Origin: Thermoflexus hugenholtzii JAD2
GTDB lineage: Bacteria; Chloroflexota; Anaerolineae; Thermoflexales; Thermoflexaceae
NCBI RefSeq assembly: GCF_900187885.1
Contig: NZ_FYEK01000003.1
Span: 253,977 to 317,976, forward strand
Length of the DNA: 64,000 bases
Direction: 5' to 3'
The notes under the pieces are model-generated. The model was not told the DNA's origin. It saw only the letters and a program-made list of their open reading frames with translations, and did not search any database. Each line of letters opens with the position of its first letter. Within the stretch, counting starts at the first letter, position 1. A program made the translations under genes and the position numbers. Of the stretch, positions 38,920-47,514 are shown piece by piece.

Positions 38920-39553
38920 CGCCGCTCCCCCGCATCAGCGCCCAGCATTCGAGGACGGAGGGGAGGGGTTCCTGCCACAGCCACTCCGCCCGGATCCGGA
39001 ACCCCGGCACCGCCTCCGAAATCACCCAACCCTCGTGGATCTCCTCCGATTCATACCCCCGCCCCCGCCGCTCCACGACCACCACCTGCCCCTCCACATC
39101 CACCAGCCACAGCTCCCCCACCCCCGCCTCCCGATACAACCGCCGCTTCTCCCCCAAATCATAGTCCCGCGTCGACTCCGAAAGCACCTCCACCACGAGG
39201 TCCGGAGGCCCTTCCACTTCCTTCGGGCCGATCCGTTGTTCGTCTCGCACCACCATCACATCGGGGGCGAGCCGTCGCTCCCTCCACCGGAACACCGCGT
39301 TGCCTCCCAGCACCCGGCCCATCCGGTGGGCATCCGCATGGAGCTTCAAGAGGGTGGCAAGGAAGAGCTGGCGTTCCTCATGTCGAACGCTCGCCGGCGA
39401 ATGCACGATCATCACCCCGTCGAGGTATTCCGCCTTGAGATCCTCGTCGGCCAGAGCCTCGAACTCTGCCTCGCTCACCCCATACAGGCGAAGCAGGTAG
39501 GGGTGGAAGGGCTGAATATCTACCCGGATGCGGGTGGGAATGGCGACGGCCAT
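38897..39553 (-). CDS. Uma2-family PD-(D/E)XK endonuclease-like protein (copy B)
   Basis: 218 residues; GGGGAGG lies 8 nt before ATG 39553. Same domain plan as copy A (LAPDVMVVRD, DLVVEVLSESTRDYDL, LYREAGVGELWLVDV). The N- and C-terminal thirds are almost identical to copy A also at DNA level, while the middle differs. It starts 15 nt after the atpA stop. The duplication is tandem and recent in the outer parts. Confidence 0.85.
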   Translation of the reverse strand: MAVAIPTRIRVDIQPFHPYLLRLYGVSEAEFEALADEDLKAEYLDGVMIVHSPASVRHEERQLFLATLLKLHADAHRMGRVLGGNAVFRWRERRLAPDVMVVRDEQRIGPKEVEGPPDLVVEVLSESTRDYDLGEKRRLYREAGVGELWLVDVEGQVVVVERRGRGYESEEIHEGWVISEAVPGFRIRAEWLWQEPLPSVLECWALMRGSGDAGPAFA

Positions 39554-39568
39554 TGCGGGAGCCTCCCC

Positions 39569-41260
39569 TCACCCTGCCAGCCAGCCGCGGTTGAACTCCT
39601 CGATGGCGCGCCGCAGCTTCTCCTCGGTCTCCTTGGTGATCTCCTTACGTTCCGCGATATCACGGCCGACCTCGGGATAATTGGTGGCCATGAAACGCAA
39701 GAACTCCTTCTCCCACTGACGCACCCTCTCCACCGGGATGGCGTCCAGGTAGCCGTTGGTTCCGGCGAAGATGACCATCACCTGCTCCTCCAGGGGCATC
39801 GGCTCATACTGGGGTTGCTTGAGGATCTCCGTCAGCCGCTTGCCCCGCTCGATGATCGCCAGGGTGGTCTTATCGAGATCCGATCCGAACTGAACGAAGG
39901 CGGCCAGCTCCCGGAACTGGGCCATCTCCAGGCGCAGGCGCCCGGCCACCTGCTTCATGGCCTTCGTCTGGGCTGCGCCCCCCACCCGAGAGACCGAGAT
40001 CCCCACGTTGATGGCCGGACGGATGCCGGCGTTGAAGAGGTCGGTCTCCAGATAGATCTGGCCGTCGGTGATGGAGATCACGTTGGTGGGGATGTAGGCC
40101 GAGACGTCTCCCAGTTGAGTCTCCACGATGGGCAGCGCCGTGAGGCTCCCGCCGGAGCCCTTCACTTTGAGGATTTTGAGGTTCTCCTTATCGGGACGGG
40201 CCTCCAGGGCCTTCAGGGCCTCCTTGTAGCCCAGAGGGCCGGTGTAGACCTTCCCGTCGACGCCCTCCCGAGCATCCTCGGGAGCATCCTTCGGCACGAT
40301 GATGTATTTGTTGGCCAGCCGGGCGGCGCGCTCGAGAAGCCGGGAGTGGAGGTAGAAGATGTCGCCCGGGTAGGCCTCTCGGCCGGGCGGGCGCCGGAGC
40401 AGCAGGGAGACCTGACGGTAGGCCCAGGCGTGCTTGGTGAGATCGTCGTAGACGATGAGGGCGTCGTTGACCAGCTGGCCATCGACGATCACCCCGTTCT
40501 CCATCACCTCCTCCCCCATGGCGCATCCCGCGTAGGGGGCGATGTATTGCAGGGCGGCGGGGTCGGAGGCGGTGGCCGCCACCACGATGGTGTAATCCAT
40601 CGCGCCGTAGCGCTCGAGGATATCGACCAGACGGGCCACCTGGGCGCGCTTCTGACCGATGGCCACGTAGATGCAGACCATCCCCTTGCCCTTCTGGTTG
40701 ATGATGGTATCCACAGCGATGGCGGTCTTCCCCGTCTGGCGGTCGCCGATGATCAGCTCCCGCTGGCCGCGCCCGATGGGGATCATCGCGTCGATGGCCT
40801 TGATGCCTGTCTGCACCGGGGTGTCCACGTCCTGGCGCTTGGTCACACCGGGGGCGATGCGCTCGATGGGGCGGTAGCGATCCGTGACGATAGGCCCTTT
40901 CCCGTCCAGGGGTCGGCCCAGGGGGTCCACCACGCGACCCAGGAGGGCCTGGCCGACCGGCACCGAGGCGATGCGGCCGGTGCCCCGGACCTTCATCCCC
41001 TGGCGGATGCCGCTGAAATCTCCCAGGATGATGACGCCGACGTTATCGCGTTCCAGGTTGAAGGCGATGCCCATCACGCCGTTCTCGAACTCCACCAGCT
41101 CGCTGGCCATCACGTTGCGGAGGCCCGAGCACCGGGCGATGCCATCCCCGGCCTCGAGGACCTCGCCGATCTCAGCGACCTCCACCTCCGGGGTGTATGT
41201 CTCAATGCGCTGCTGTAAAGAGGCGATCAGCTCCTGCCAGGCGTCCGTCCGATCCGCCAT
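39569..41260 (-). CDS. atpA: ATP synthase F1 subunit alpha
   Basis: 563 residues from ATG 41260 (GAGGTG 5 nt upstream); the frame to 41323 is probably not translated. P-loop GDRQTGKTA (about 178), the Arg-finger region [15 protein letters not shown], and [14 protein letters not shown] are clear. Slightly longer than the usual 500-510 residues because of a C-terminal extension of about 50 residues ([19 protein letters not shown] and onward). The delta and b functions are encoded far away at 56186. First gene of the F1 operon, with its own promoter. Confidence 0.97.
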   Translation of the reverse strand: MADRTDAWQELIASLQQRIETYTPEVEVAEIGEVLEAGDGIARCSGLRNVMASELVEFENGVMGIAFNLERDNVGVIILGDFSGIRQGMKVRGTGRIASVPVGQALLGRVVDPLGRPLDGKGPIVTDRYRPIERIAPGVTKRQDVDTPVQTGIKAIDAMIPIGRGQRELIIGDRQTGKTAIAVDTIINQKGKGMVCIYVAIGQKRAQVARLVDILERYGAMDYTIVVAATASDPAALQYIAPYAGCAMGEEVMENGVIVDGQLVNDALIVYDDLTKHAWAYRQVSLLLRRPPGREAYPGDIFYLHSRLLERAARLANKYIIVPKDAPEDAREGVDGKVYTGPLGYKEALKALEARPDKENLKILKVKGSGGSLTALPIVETQLGDVSAYIPTNVISITDGQIYLETDLFNAGIRPAINVGISVSRVGGAAQTKAMKQVAGRLRLEMAQFRELAAFVQFGSDLDKTTLAIIERGKRLTEILKQPQYEPMPLEEQVMVIFAGTNGYLDAIPVERVRQWEKEFLRFMATNYPEVGRDIAERKEITKETEEKLRRAIEEFNRGWLAG

Positions 41261-41330
41261 CGTCCACCTCACGTCCAGTGGGATATCGGAACCCCGCTTC
41301 GACTCCGTTGTGAAAGGCGTCACGGAGATA

Positions 41331-41336
41331 ATTATA
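41331..41336 (-). promoter_or_regulatory. -10 element for the atpA operon
   Basis: TATAAT on the minus strand, 71 nt before the atpA start, in the AT-rich gap after the M42 peptidase gene. The upstream hexamer at 17 bp (TCATGA) is weak. Confidence 0.45.
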
Positions 41337-41353
41337 ACTCAGACAGCTTCCCT

Positions 41354-42421
41354 TCATGACCTCAGACGGGCCACCGTCTCCGCGTCCAGGCGTTGCACCA
41401 GGGCTGTGACCAGCGCGATGGCTTGTTCGACATCGTCCCGATGGACAATGCCCCCATGGCTATGGATATGCCGAGCGGGGACGCCGAGGACCAGCGTGGG
41501 CACCCCTCCTTTATGCAGATGAATGACGCCGCCGTCCGTGGCGCCTCCCTCGATCACCGAGAACTGAATGGGAATCCCCAGGACGCGGGCGGTTTCCACC
41601 GCCAGATCCCGTAGGCGGAGGTTCGGGATCATGCGAGCATCGTAGACGACGATGGTGGGGCCACCGCCCAGCTTCACCGTAGACTCCTCGGGCTTGATGC
41701 CCGGAACATCCCCAGCGATGTCCGATTCCAGGATCAAGGCCACCTCGGGGCTCACCTTCTCCACACTCGTGGCCGCCCCCCGCAGGCCCACTTCCTCCTG
41801 GACCGTCGCCACAGCGTAGACGGTGTTGGGGTGCCCCTCTTGAGCCAGGCGGCGCATGACCTCCACCAGCACCGCGCAGCCCACCCGGTCATCGAAGGCC
41901 TTGGCGAGGTATGTCTTGCCGCCGGCCAGCACCTGGAACGGCGCCAGGGGCACGATGGGGTCGCCGATACGCACCCCGGCCTCCTCCACCTCTTTCGCCG
42001 AGGTGGCACCGATGTCGATATACATATCCTTTTTCTCGACCACCTTCTTGCGCTCATCCGGTGGAAGCAAATGAGGTGGCTTAGCGCCGATCACGCCGAT
42101 CACATCTCCTTTATGTGTCTTGATGACAACACGCTGCCCCAGTAGCACCTGATCGAACCATCCACCCAGGGGGGTGAAGCGGATGAAGCCTTCGGGGGTG
42201 ATGTGCTTGACCATGAAGCCGATCTCGTCCATGTGGGCTGCCAGCATCACTCGAGGCCCGCCTTCGCCGCGCCGGCAGATCAGGCTGCCGATGTTGTCCT
42301 GCTCGATCTCCCCCAGGCCTTCCAGGAGACGACGCATCACCTCGCGGACCTCGGCCTCATAACCCGGAACGCCGTGGGCCTCGGTTAAGACCTTCAGCAA
42401 CCCCGCCAGGTCATCGCTCAT
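41354..42421 (-). CDS. M42-family aminopeptidase (glutamyl aminopeptidase/TET-like)
   Basis: 355 residues. Metal ligands are visible: His/Asp in LAAHMDEIGFMV, Asp in AFDDRVGC, Glu pair in VQEEVGLRGA (the first Glu is catalytic), Asp in LESDIAGD and His in HSHGGIVHRDD. M42 enzymes form large dodecamers that trim peptides from the proteasome or other proteases and are common in thermophiles; annotations such as cellulase or endoglucanase are historical. It lies upstream of atpA on the same strand. Confidence 0.93.
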   Translation of the reverse strand: MSDDLAGLLKVLTEAHGVPGYEAEVREVMRRLLEGLGEIEQDNIGSLICRRGEGGPRVMLAAHMDEIGFMVKHITPEGFIRFTPLGGWFDQVLLGQRVVIKTHKGDVIGVIGAKPPHLLPPDERKKVVEKKDMYIDIGATSAKEVEEAGVRIGDPIVPLAPFQVLAGGKTYLAKAFDDRVGCAVLVEVMRRLAQEGHPNTVYAVATVQEEVGLRGAATSVEKVSPEVALILESDIAGDVPGIKPEESTVKLGGGPTIVVYDARMIPNLRLRDLAVETARVLGIPIQFSVIEGGATDGGVIHLHKGGVPTLVLGVPARHIHSHGGIVHRDDVEQAIALVTALVQRLDAETVARLRS

Positions 42422-42466
42422 CGTCCGCCTCCTGATTCATCGAAATGTAACGCAAGGAACAAGCGC

Positions 42467-43729
42467 TTACAGGACGGAAAGGCTCTGTGGGACCGAGAGC
42501 CGCTCGTGATCCCAGCGGCCGCCCATGGTCATCAGGCCATAGCGCTCCGGATGCCGGCCGCGCACCACCCGGAAGACATAAGCTCGATCGTGATAATCGA
42601 AGATCTCGCTGTCCCGCTCATCTGTGGCAGCCACCGAGATCAAATAGGTGCCCTCCAGGAGCGGAAGAGTGGGGATCGTATAGATGATCTCCCCCTCTCC
42701 CTCTACCCAAGGGATCTCGAAACCGGAGAAGGCTGTGTTGGGGCCGCAGATGTGAACCCCATCCTGTCGATGGATGGCCAGGCCGAAGATCGGTCGCTCG
42801 ATCCGTTTCTCCGCGCGATAACGCAGATGGATGCGCATGGTCTCCCCAGTCTCGAAGTGATAACGCTCCCGGCCCTCGCCATCGGTCAGGTAGACCCGCT
42901 GGATCCGCACGCGCCCGCTCCCCCTGCGCGCGGGCCCTTCCTGCCGATTGTGATCCCGAAGAGCCTGGTCCTCCCGCTCGCGGACCTGATCCAGATAGGC
43001 CTGGACCACACTGGATGGCATCCCCTCCATCCGGATCCGACCGTGATCGAACCAGAGGGCGCGGTGACACAGCCGCTGCACCGCTTCCAGATCGTGGGAG
43101 ACCAGCAGGATGGTCACTCCGGCCTGCTGGAGGGCCATCAGATGATCCACGCATTTGCGCTGGAAAGCCGCGTCGCCCACCGCCAGCACCTCGTCCACCA
43201 GCAGGATCTCCGGATCCAGGTAGACGGAGACGGCGAAAGCCAGACGGACATACATCCCGGAGGAGTAGTGCTTGACGGGGACATCGATGTAGTCCTCCAG
43301 CTCGGCGAAGGCGACGATGGCCTCCAGGCGGCGGGCCATCTCCCGGCGGGGGATGCCCAGGAAGGCGCCGTTCAGGAAGACATTCTCCCGGCCCGTGAGC
43401 TCCGGGTGGAAACCCACCCCCAGTTCCAACAGGGCGGCTACCCGTCCCCACACCTCCACCCGGCCGGACGTGGGCTTCAGGACCCGAGCAACCAGCTTGA
43501 GCACGGTGCTCTTGCCCGCCCCGTTGGGCCCGATCAGTCCCACGGTCTCACCGGGCTTCACCTCGAAGGAGACATCCCGCAGTGCCCAGAAAACCTCCGC
43601 CGGAGGTCGCCGCCAGAGCCGCCACCCTTCGACGAACAGCTCATGAAAGGAGCGAGGGCGCTGGCGATGGGCATGGAACCGTTTGGAGACCCGGTCGAAA
43701 CGGATCATCGCGCCATCCATACGCTTCAC
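42467..43729 (-). CDS. Polysaccharide-export ABC ATPase with C-terminal carbohydrate-binding domain (Wzt-like)
   Basis: Up to 420 residues from GTG 43729, which overlaps the sucD stop; ATG 43720 and 43708 are also in frame. The N-terminal ATPase has [17 protein letters not shown], signature [16 protein letters not shown] and Walker [13 protein letters not shown], typical of the O-antigen/teichoic-acid exporter class (Wzt, TagH). The C-terminal 160 residues (about 265-420) are a beta-sandwich like the Wzt glycan-binding domain. No Wzm permease is adjacent; it is coupled to sucD instead, so its membrane partner must lie elsewhere. Confidence 0.88.
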   Translation of the reverse strand: MKRMDGAMIRFDRVSKRFHAHRQRPRSFHELFVEGWRLWRRPPAEVFWALRDVSFEVKPGETVGLIGPNGAGKSTVLKLVARVLKPTSGRVEVWGRVAALLELGVGFHPELTGRENVFLNGAFLGIPRREMARRLEAIVAFAELEDYIDVPVKHYSSGMYVRLAFAVSVYLDPEILLVDEVLAVGDAAFQRKCVDHLMALQQAGVTILLVSHDLEAVQRLCHRALWFDHGRIRMEGMPSSVVQAYLDQVREREDQALRDHNRQEGPARRGSGRVRIQRVYLTDGEGRERYHFETGETMRIHLRYRAEKRIERPIFGLAIHRQDGVHICGPNTAFSGFEIPWVEGEGEIIYTIPTLPLLEGTYLISVAATDERDSEIFDYHDRAYVFRVVRGRHPERYGLMTMGGRWDHERLSVPQSLSVL

Positions 43730-44604
43730 GCGCGGACACCGAGCCGGCTGGCCACGATCTCCGCGATCTCCTCCGGATGGCGGGCGACGGGGATGCCCAC
43801 GCTCTCCAGCTTGGCGATCTTTTCTGCGGCAGAGCCGGTTCCCCCTTCGATGATCGCTCCCGCGTGGCCCATGCGCTTGCCCGGAGGCGCCGTGCGCCCG
43901 GCGATGAAGGCCGTCACCGGCTTGCTCATCTTCGTGGCGATGAAATCCGCCGCCCGTTCCTCCTCCGTGCCGCCGATCTCGCCGATCAGCACAACATGCT
44001 CCGTTTGCGGATCTTCCTCAAACATCGCCAGGACTTCCACGAAATTGGTTCCGGGGATGGGATCGCCGCCGATCCCCACACAGGTGCTCTGGCCGATGCC
44101 CAGCTGGCTCAGGGCCGCGATCACCTCATAGGTCAGGGTCCCCGAGCGCGAGACGATGCCCACCGGGCCCGGGCGGGTGATGTGGCCGGGGATGATCCCC
44201 ACCTTGCATTCCCCCGGGGTGATCAGACCCGGTCCGTTGGGCCCGATCAGCCGCACGCCCTTACGATCCAGGTAAGCCCGGACCCGAATCATGTCCTGAA
44301 CGGGGATCCCCTCCGTAATGCAGACGATCAGGGGAACTCCCGCGTCGGCCGCTTCCAAGATGGCGTCGGGGGCGAAGCGGGCAGGGACGAAGATCACCGA
44401 GCAGTTGGCCCCAGTGGCCTCTACGGCCTCCTTCACGGTGTCGAACACCGGCACCCCCAGGATCCACTGCCCGCCCTTGCCCGGGGTGACCCCGGCCACC
44501 ACCTGCGTGCCGTATTCCAGCATCTGCTGGGTGTGGAACTGGCCTTCACGGCCCGTGATCCCCTGCACCACCACACGGGTATTGCGATGGACCAGGATGC
44601 TCAT
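43726..44604 (-). CDS. sucD: Succinyl-CoA synthetase subunit alpha
   Basis: 292 residues from ATG 44604 (GAGGAGGAGA upstream). CoA-binding motif [16 protein letters not shown] at the N-terminus; the phosphorylated His lies in [11 protein letters not shown]. With SucC it converts succinyl-CoA to succinate with formation of ATP or GTP. In this genome sucC and sucD are separated by a HEPN/MNT pair yet remain on the same strand in one apparent operon. The 3' end is coupled to the Wzt-like gene. Confidence 0.97.
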   Translation of the reverse strand: MSILVHRNTRVVVQGITGREGQFHTQQMLEYGTQVVAGVTPGKGGQWILGVPVFDTVKEAVEATGANCSVIFVPARFAPDAILEAADAGVPLIVCITEGIPVQDMIRVRAYLDRKGVRLIGPNGPGLITPGECKVGIIPGHITRPGPVGIVSRSGTLTYEVIAALSQLGIGQSTCVGIGGDPIPGTNFVEVLAMFEEDPQTEHVVLIGEIGGTEEERAADFIATKMSKPVTAFIAGRTAPPGKRMGHAGAIIEGGTGSAAEKIAKLESVGIPVARHPEEIAEIVASRLGVRA

Positions 44605-44643
44605 CACCGATCTCCTCCTCGAGGGAATGACCGCCATCCGCTC

Positions 44644-45012
44644 TTATTCGCCGGATCCCGGGTCTTCTTCCCGCCGCCAGAGGCACTGGCCCTCCCGGAA
44701 GGCGATCCAGACCAAAGAGCCGGGCTGTCCGGATAGGGCGCGTGCCTCTTCCTCTGTGTAGACGAATATCTCGAGAGGCAAATCTGAGCGCAGAGGGATA
44801 TACCGTAGCGCACGATCCTCGAAACGCCCCTCTGCCTCACGCACGATCAACAACAGATCCACATCGCTTCCCGGCCACTCCTCCCCTCGCGCGTAGGATC
44901 CAAACAGCCAGACCTCGCGGACCTCCCGCGCCGGCTCAATGATCTCCTTCAACCAGCGCGCCAGGCCGCTCTGAATCCTCTGGCGATCAGCCTTCCAGAT
45001 TCGCACGGACAT
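44644..45012 (-). CDS. MNT-type nucleotidyltransferase between sucC and sucD
   Basis: 122 residues. The active-site pattern is in VWLFGSYARGEEWPGSDVDL (GS-x10-DxD), followed by LIVREAEG and a short acidic C-terminus. It is paired with the HEPN gene just upstream, in the order HEPN then MNT. If the HEPN frameshift is repaired, the HEPN end would overlap this start by 26 nt, so the ATG at 45012 might not be the original start. It ends 39 nt before sucD. Confidence 0.82.
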   Translation of the reverse strand: MSVRIWKADRQRIQSGLARWLKEIIEPAREVREVWLFGSYARGEEWPGSDVDLLLIVREAEGRFEDRALRYIPLRSDLPLEIFVYTEEEARALSGQPGSLVWIAFREGQCLWRREEDPGSGE

Positions 45013-45369
45013 AGCTCAGGATCTCCTCGGCGAGTGAAGGGCCTCCAGCGCCTCACGGCGAGTATAGAGTTCAAAGGGTGCCCCGGCCGGATGGGCGTTC
45101 GGATATCGGGGGCCGATGTAATATTTATCCAGAATGCGCGCCGCCTCGAGCAGGCTTTCAGGGATCTCCTCGCCGAGCTGCCCTAACAACAACCGCACGG
45201 AATGTCCCCAGGCGATCTGGTTTCGTTTCATATAAAGGGCTTTCAAGGCTTTCTCCGCAGCCTGCTGGGCTGCGAAGCAGGCCCAAGCATAATCCTCTAG
45301 CCGCAGGCTCTCTCGAGCATGCTGAAGATCCGCCTGAGCCTGTCGCCACCAGTCCCGCCATCGGTTCAT
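44987..45369 (-). pseudogene. HEPN-domain gene with C-terminal frameshift, between sucC and sucD
   Basis: ATG 45369 overlaps the sucC stop by ATGA. The domain is well preserved: WWRQAQADLQHARESL, CFAAQQAAEKALKALYM, and GPRYPNAHPAG containing an R-x4-H arrangement like that of HEPN RNases. The actual frame ends at 45016 with SPRRS. One added base near 45030 gives the normal final helix AEEILSYVRANLEG and a stop at 44987. Loss of about 14 residues affects only the last helix, so residual activity is possible. Scored as pseudogene because the family tail is clearly present out of frame. Confidence 0.8.
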
Positions 45370-46550
45370 TGCCGTTGCTCCGGCCCGGAGATCGCGGAGG
45401 ATCCATGCCCATCGCCGGCCAGGCGCACGGCTTGCTGGGCGGCCTCCACGAGAGTGGTGGCGGTATACAAGGCGACCCCCTGGGCCTGTTGCAGGATCGC
45501 CCGGCCTTCGGCCTCGTTGGTGCCCACCAGCCGGACGACCACGGGCACACGAGGACGGACCATCTCGAAGGCGGCCAGCATCCCCCGGGCGACCTCATCG
45601 CAACGGGTGATGCCACCGAAGATGTTGATCAGCACCGCCTTCACGTTGGGGTCCGAGAGGATCAGGCGCATGGCCGCCGCCACCCGCTCCGCGCTCGCCC
45701 CGCCCCCGATGTCCAGGAAGTTCGCCGGGCGCCCTCCATAGAGCTGGATGATGTCCATGGTCGCCATCGCCAGGCCGGCCCCGTTGACCATGCACCCGAT
45801 GTTGCCATCCAGCTGCACGTAGCTGATCCCGTATTTGCGGGCCTCCCGCTCCGTCGGCGTCTCCTCGTCCTCATCGCGCATGGCCGCCAGATCCGGATGA
45901 CGGAACAGGGCGTTGTCGTCGATGATCACCTTCCCGTCCAGGGCCAACAGCGCCGGGCCGGGCACCACAGCCAGGGGATTGATCTCCGCCAGGGTCGCAT
46001 CGTTCTCCTCGAAACAGCGATACAGGCCAAGGGCGATCTGGGTGAAGGAAGCCCAGAGGGAACGATCCAGCCCGATCCCTGCCGCCAGGGTCCGGGCCTG
46101 ATATTCCCGCAGGCCGAGCTCCGGCTCAATGATCACCCGAACGATTTTCTCCGGCGTGGTCCGGGCGACCTCCTCGATGTCCACACCGCCTGCCGAGGAG
46201 GCCATGGCCACGACCCGCCGGCGCGCCCGGTCGATGGTGAGCCCCAGGTAGAGCTCCGCCTGGATCTCCGCCGCCTCATCCACCAGGACCCGGCGCACAG
46301 GCAGGCCTTTGAGGGTCATGCTGAGGATTTGCTCGGCGATCTGCTCCGCCTCCTCCGGGGTACGCGCCAGGCGAATCCCCCCCGCCTTGCCGCGCCCGCC
46401 CACCAGGACCTGGGCCTTGACGACCACCGGCTTCCCCAGCTCCTTGGCGATGGCCCGGGCTTCCTCCGGGCTGGTCGCCACCTTCCCCCGGGGGATCGGG
46501 ATCCCATACCGCGCGAAGAGCTGTTTGGACTGGAACTCATGTAGCTTCAT
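45366..46550 (-). CDS. sucC: Succinyl-CoA synthetase subunit beta
   Basis: 394 residues. ATP-grasp opening [34 protein letters not shown], and the C-terminal ligase domain with [12 protein letters not shown] and [13 protein letters not shown]. It binds nucleotide and succinate and pairs with SucD. Both ends overlap HEPN genes by ATGA (46547-46550 upstream and 45366-45369 downstream). The C-terminal dozen residues ([11 protein letters not shown]) are non-conserved. Confidence 0.97.
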   Translation of the reverse strand: MKLHEFQSKQLFARYGIPIPRGKVATSPEEARAIAKELGKPVVVKAQVLVGGRGKAGGIRLARTPEEAEQIAEQILSMTLKGLPVRRVLVDEAAEIQAELYLGLTIDRARRRVVAMASSAGGVDIEEVARTTPEKIVRVIIEPELGLREYQARTLAAGIGLDRSLWASFTQIALGLYRCFEENDATLAEINPLAVVPGPALLALDGKVIIDDNALFRHPDLAAMRDEDEETPTEREARKYGISYVQLDGNIGCMVNGAGLAMATMDIIQLYGGRPANFLDIGGGASAERVAAAMRLILSDPNVKAVLINIFGGITRCDEVARGMLAAFEMVRPRVPVVVRLVGTNEAEGRAILQQAQGVALYTATTLVEAAQQAVRLAGDGHGSSAISGPEQRQ

Positions 46551-47056
46551 TGTTCCTCCCTCTGCGTTGAACTGGAGATCTCTGGGTGCAGACGCTCCAA
46601 GAACCCCCGAAACGCCTGAAGGTCGTGGGAGACATCTTCAAAGCACTTCGGGAGACCGCGCGCCAGCTCCCTCAGGCGGGCTCGATCGAACACAAAGACA
46701 TAGACGTTTCGAACCACATGGCGGAACCGACGGTATTCATCGAGACAATCCCGCGTGCTACGCCGGAGCACTGCCGGTCGGAGGGTGGGGATCTCCACGC
46801 TTGCCTGACGCAAGAGCTCCTCATGCCCGTGGGGACCCTCCGGCACTGCCTGATCCACCACCCGGGCGATCTCATAGAGGATACGTTCCACGCCGGAATA
46901 GAACCCATGGAGATTGAGGGCAATGGCATCCCAATAGGCCTCTTCCTCCGAGCGAAGCGCCTGCTCCAGGAAGCGGGTCGCGCGTTCCACCACCCGCCGC
47001 AGATCCTCCAGATCCCCTTCGATTCGACCGATCAGCAACCGCACCTCAGGCCTCAC
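46547..47056 (-). CDS. HEPN/HepT-like RNase toxin, intact
   Basis: 169 residues from GTG 47056, which overlaps the MNT stop by GTGA; the upstream frame to 47239 is a shadow. It is all-helical: [39 protein letters not shown], and [18 protein letters not shown] with the Arg/His/Tyr cluster of HepT-type RNases. It is the only one of the four HEPN proteins in the window without a frameshift. Its stop overlaps the sucC start by ATGA. Confidence 0.75.
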   Translation of the reverse strand: MRPEVRLLIGRIEGDLEDLRRVVERATRFLEQALRSEEEAYWDAIALNLHGFYSGVERILYEIARVVDQAVPEGPHGHEELLRQASVEIPTLRPAVLRRSTRDCLDEYRRFRHVVRNVYVFVFDRARLRELARGLPKCFEDVSHDLQAFRGFLERLHPEISSSTQREEQ

Positions 47057-47439
47057 AGGTCCACCCCCTCTTCTTCGATGCGGCGGAGCAGCCGGGGCGC
47101 GTCCCGAAGCGCTTCCAGAGGAACGAGATCCACGCGGAAATCCGGGGCCAACTCCGCCAGGGCGGCCTCCGCTTCGCCCAGACGCTCGGGGGGAACACCC
47201 TCCACCGCCAGATCGATATCGGAGCGCTCCCGGAACCACGGGGTGAGGAGCGAGCCGAAGGCCCGCACCCGACGGGCACCGAAGTGTTCCTTTAATAATC
47301 GGGCGGCGGCGCGGGCCACCGCCCAGGCCCGCTCCTGACGCCGGGCCCGCCGGGCTTCCTCCTCCGCCCAGCGCCGTCGCCAGGCCTCACGATACGCCTC
47401 CAGCTCCTCTGGGGTGAGATCCGCCGCCGTCTTCGGCAT
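47053..47439 (-). CDS. MNT-type nucleotidyltransferase antitoxin upstream of sucC
   Basis: 128 residues. An Arg/Glu-rich helical N-terminus (about 1-50) precedes the nucleotidyltransferase core VRAFGSLLTPWFRERSDIDL, showing GS-x10-DxD, then AVEGVPPE and VDLVPLEAL. It overlaps the following HEPN gene by 4 nt. It is the first gene of the suc operon, transcribed from the extended -10 promoter at 47472. Confidence 0.85.
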   Translation of the reverse strand: MPKTAADLTPEELEAYREAWRRRWAEEEARRARRQERAWAVARAAARLLKEHFGARRVRAFGSLLTPWFRERSDIDLAVEGVPPERLGEAEAALAELAPDFRVDLVPLEALRDAPRLLRRIEEEGVDL

Positions 47440-47471
47440 CCCCTACGCTCTGGAAAAGAGATCCGAACCCG

Positions 47472-47480
47472 ATTATAGCA
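47472..47480 (-). promoter_or_regulatory. Extended -10 promoter for the MNT-HEPN-suc operon
   Basis: On the minus strand TGCTATAAT, 33 nt before the MNT start. No good -35. It implies that sucC/sucD expression starts from a toxin-antitoxin-type promoter. Confidence 0.55.
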
Positions 47481-47514
47481 CGTGCCTTCCTTCACGAAAG
47501 GTATGGGCGCAACT

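Noticed and set aside
39035-41218. 727-residue plus-strand frame opposite Uma2 and atpA
   Set aside because: Asp/His/Leu-rich antisense translation of atpA; no independent start signal.
44644-45369. Programmed ribosomal frameshift producing full-length HEPN
   Set aside because: No slippery heptamer or downstream pseudoknot is evident near 45030; simple indel mutation is the more economical reading.
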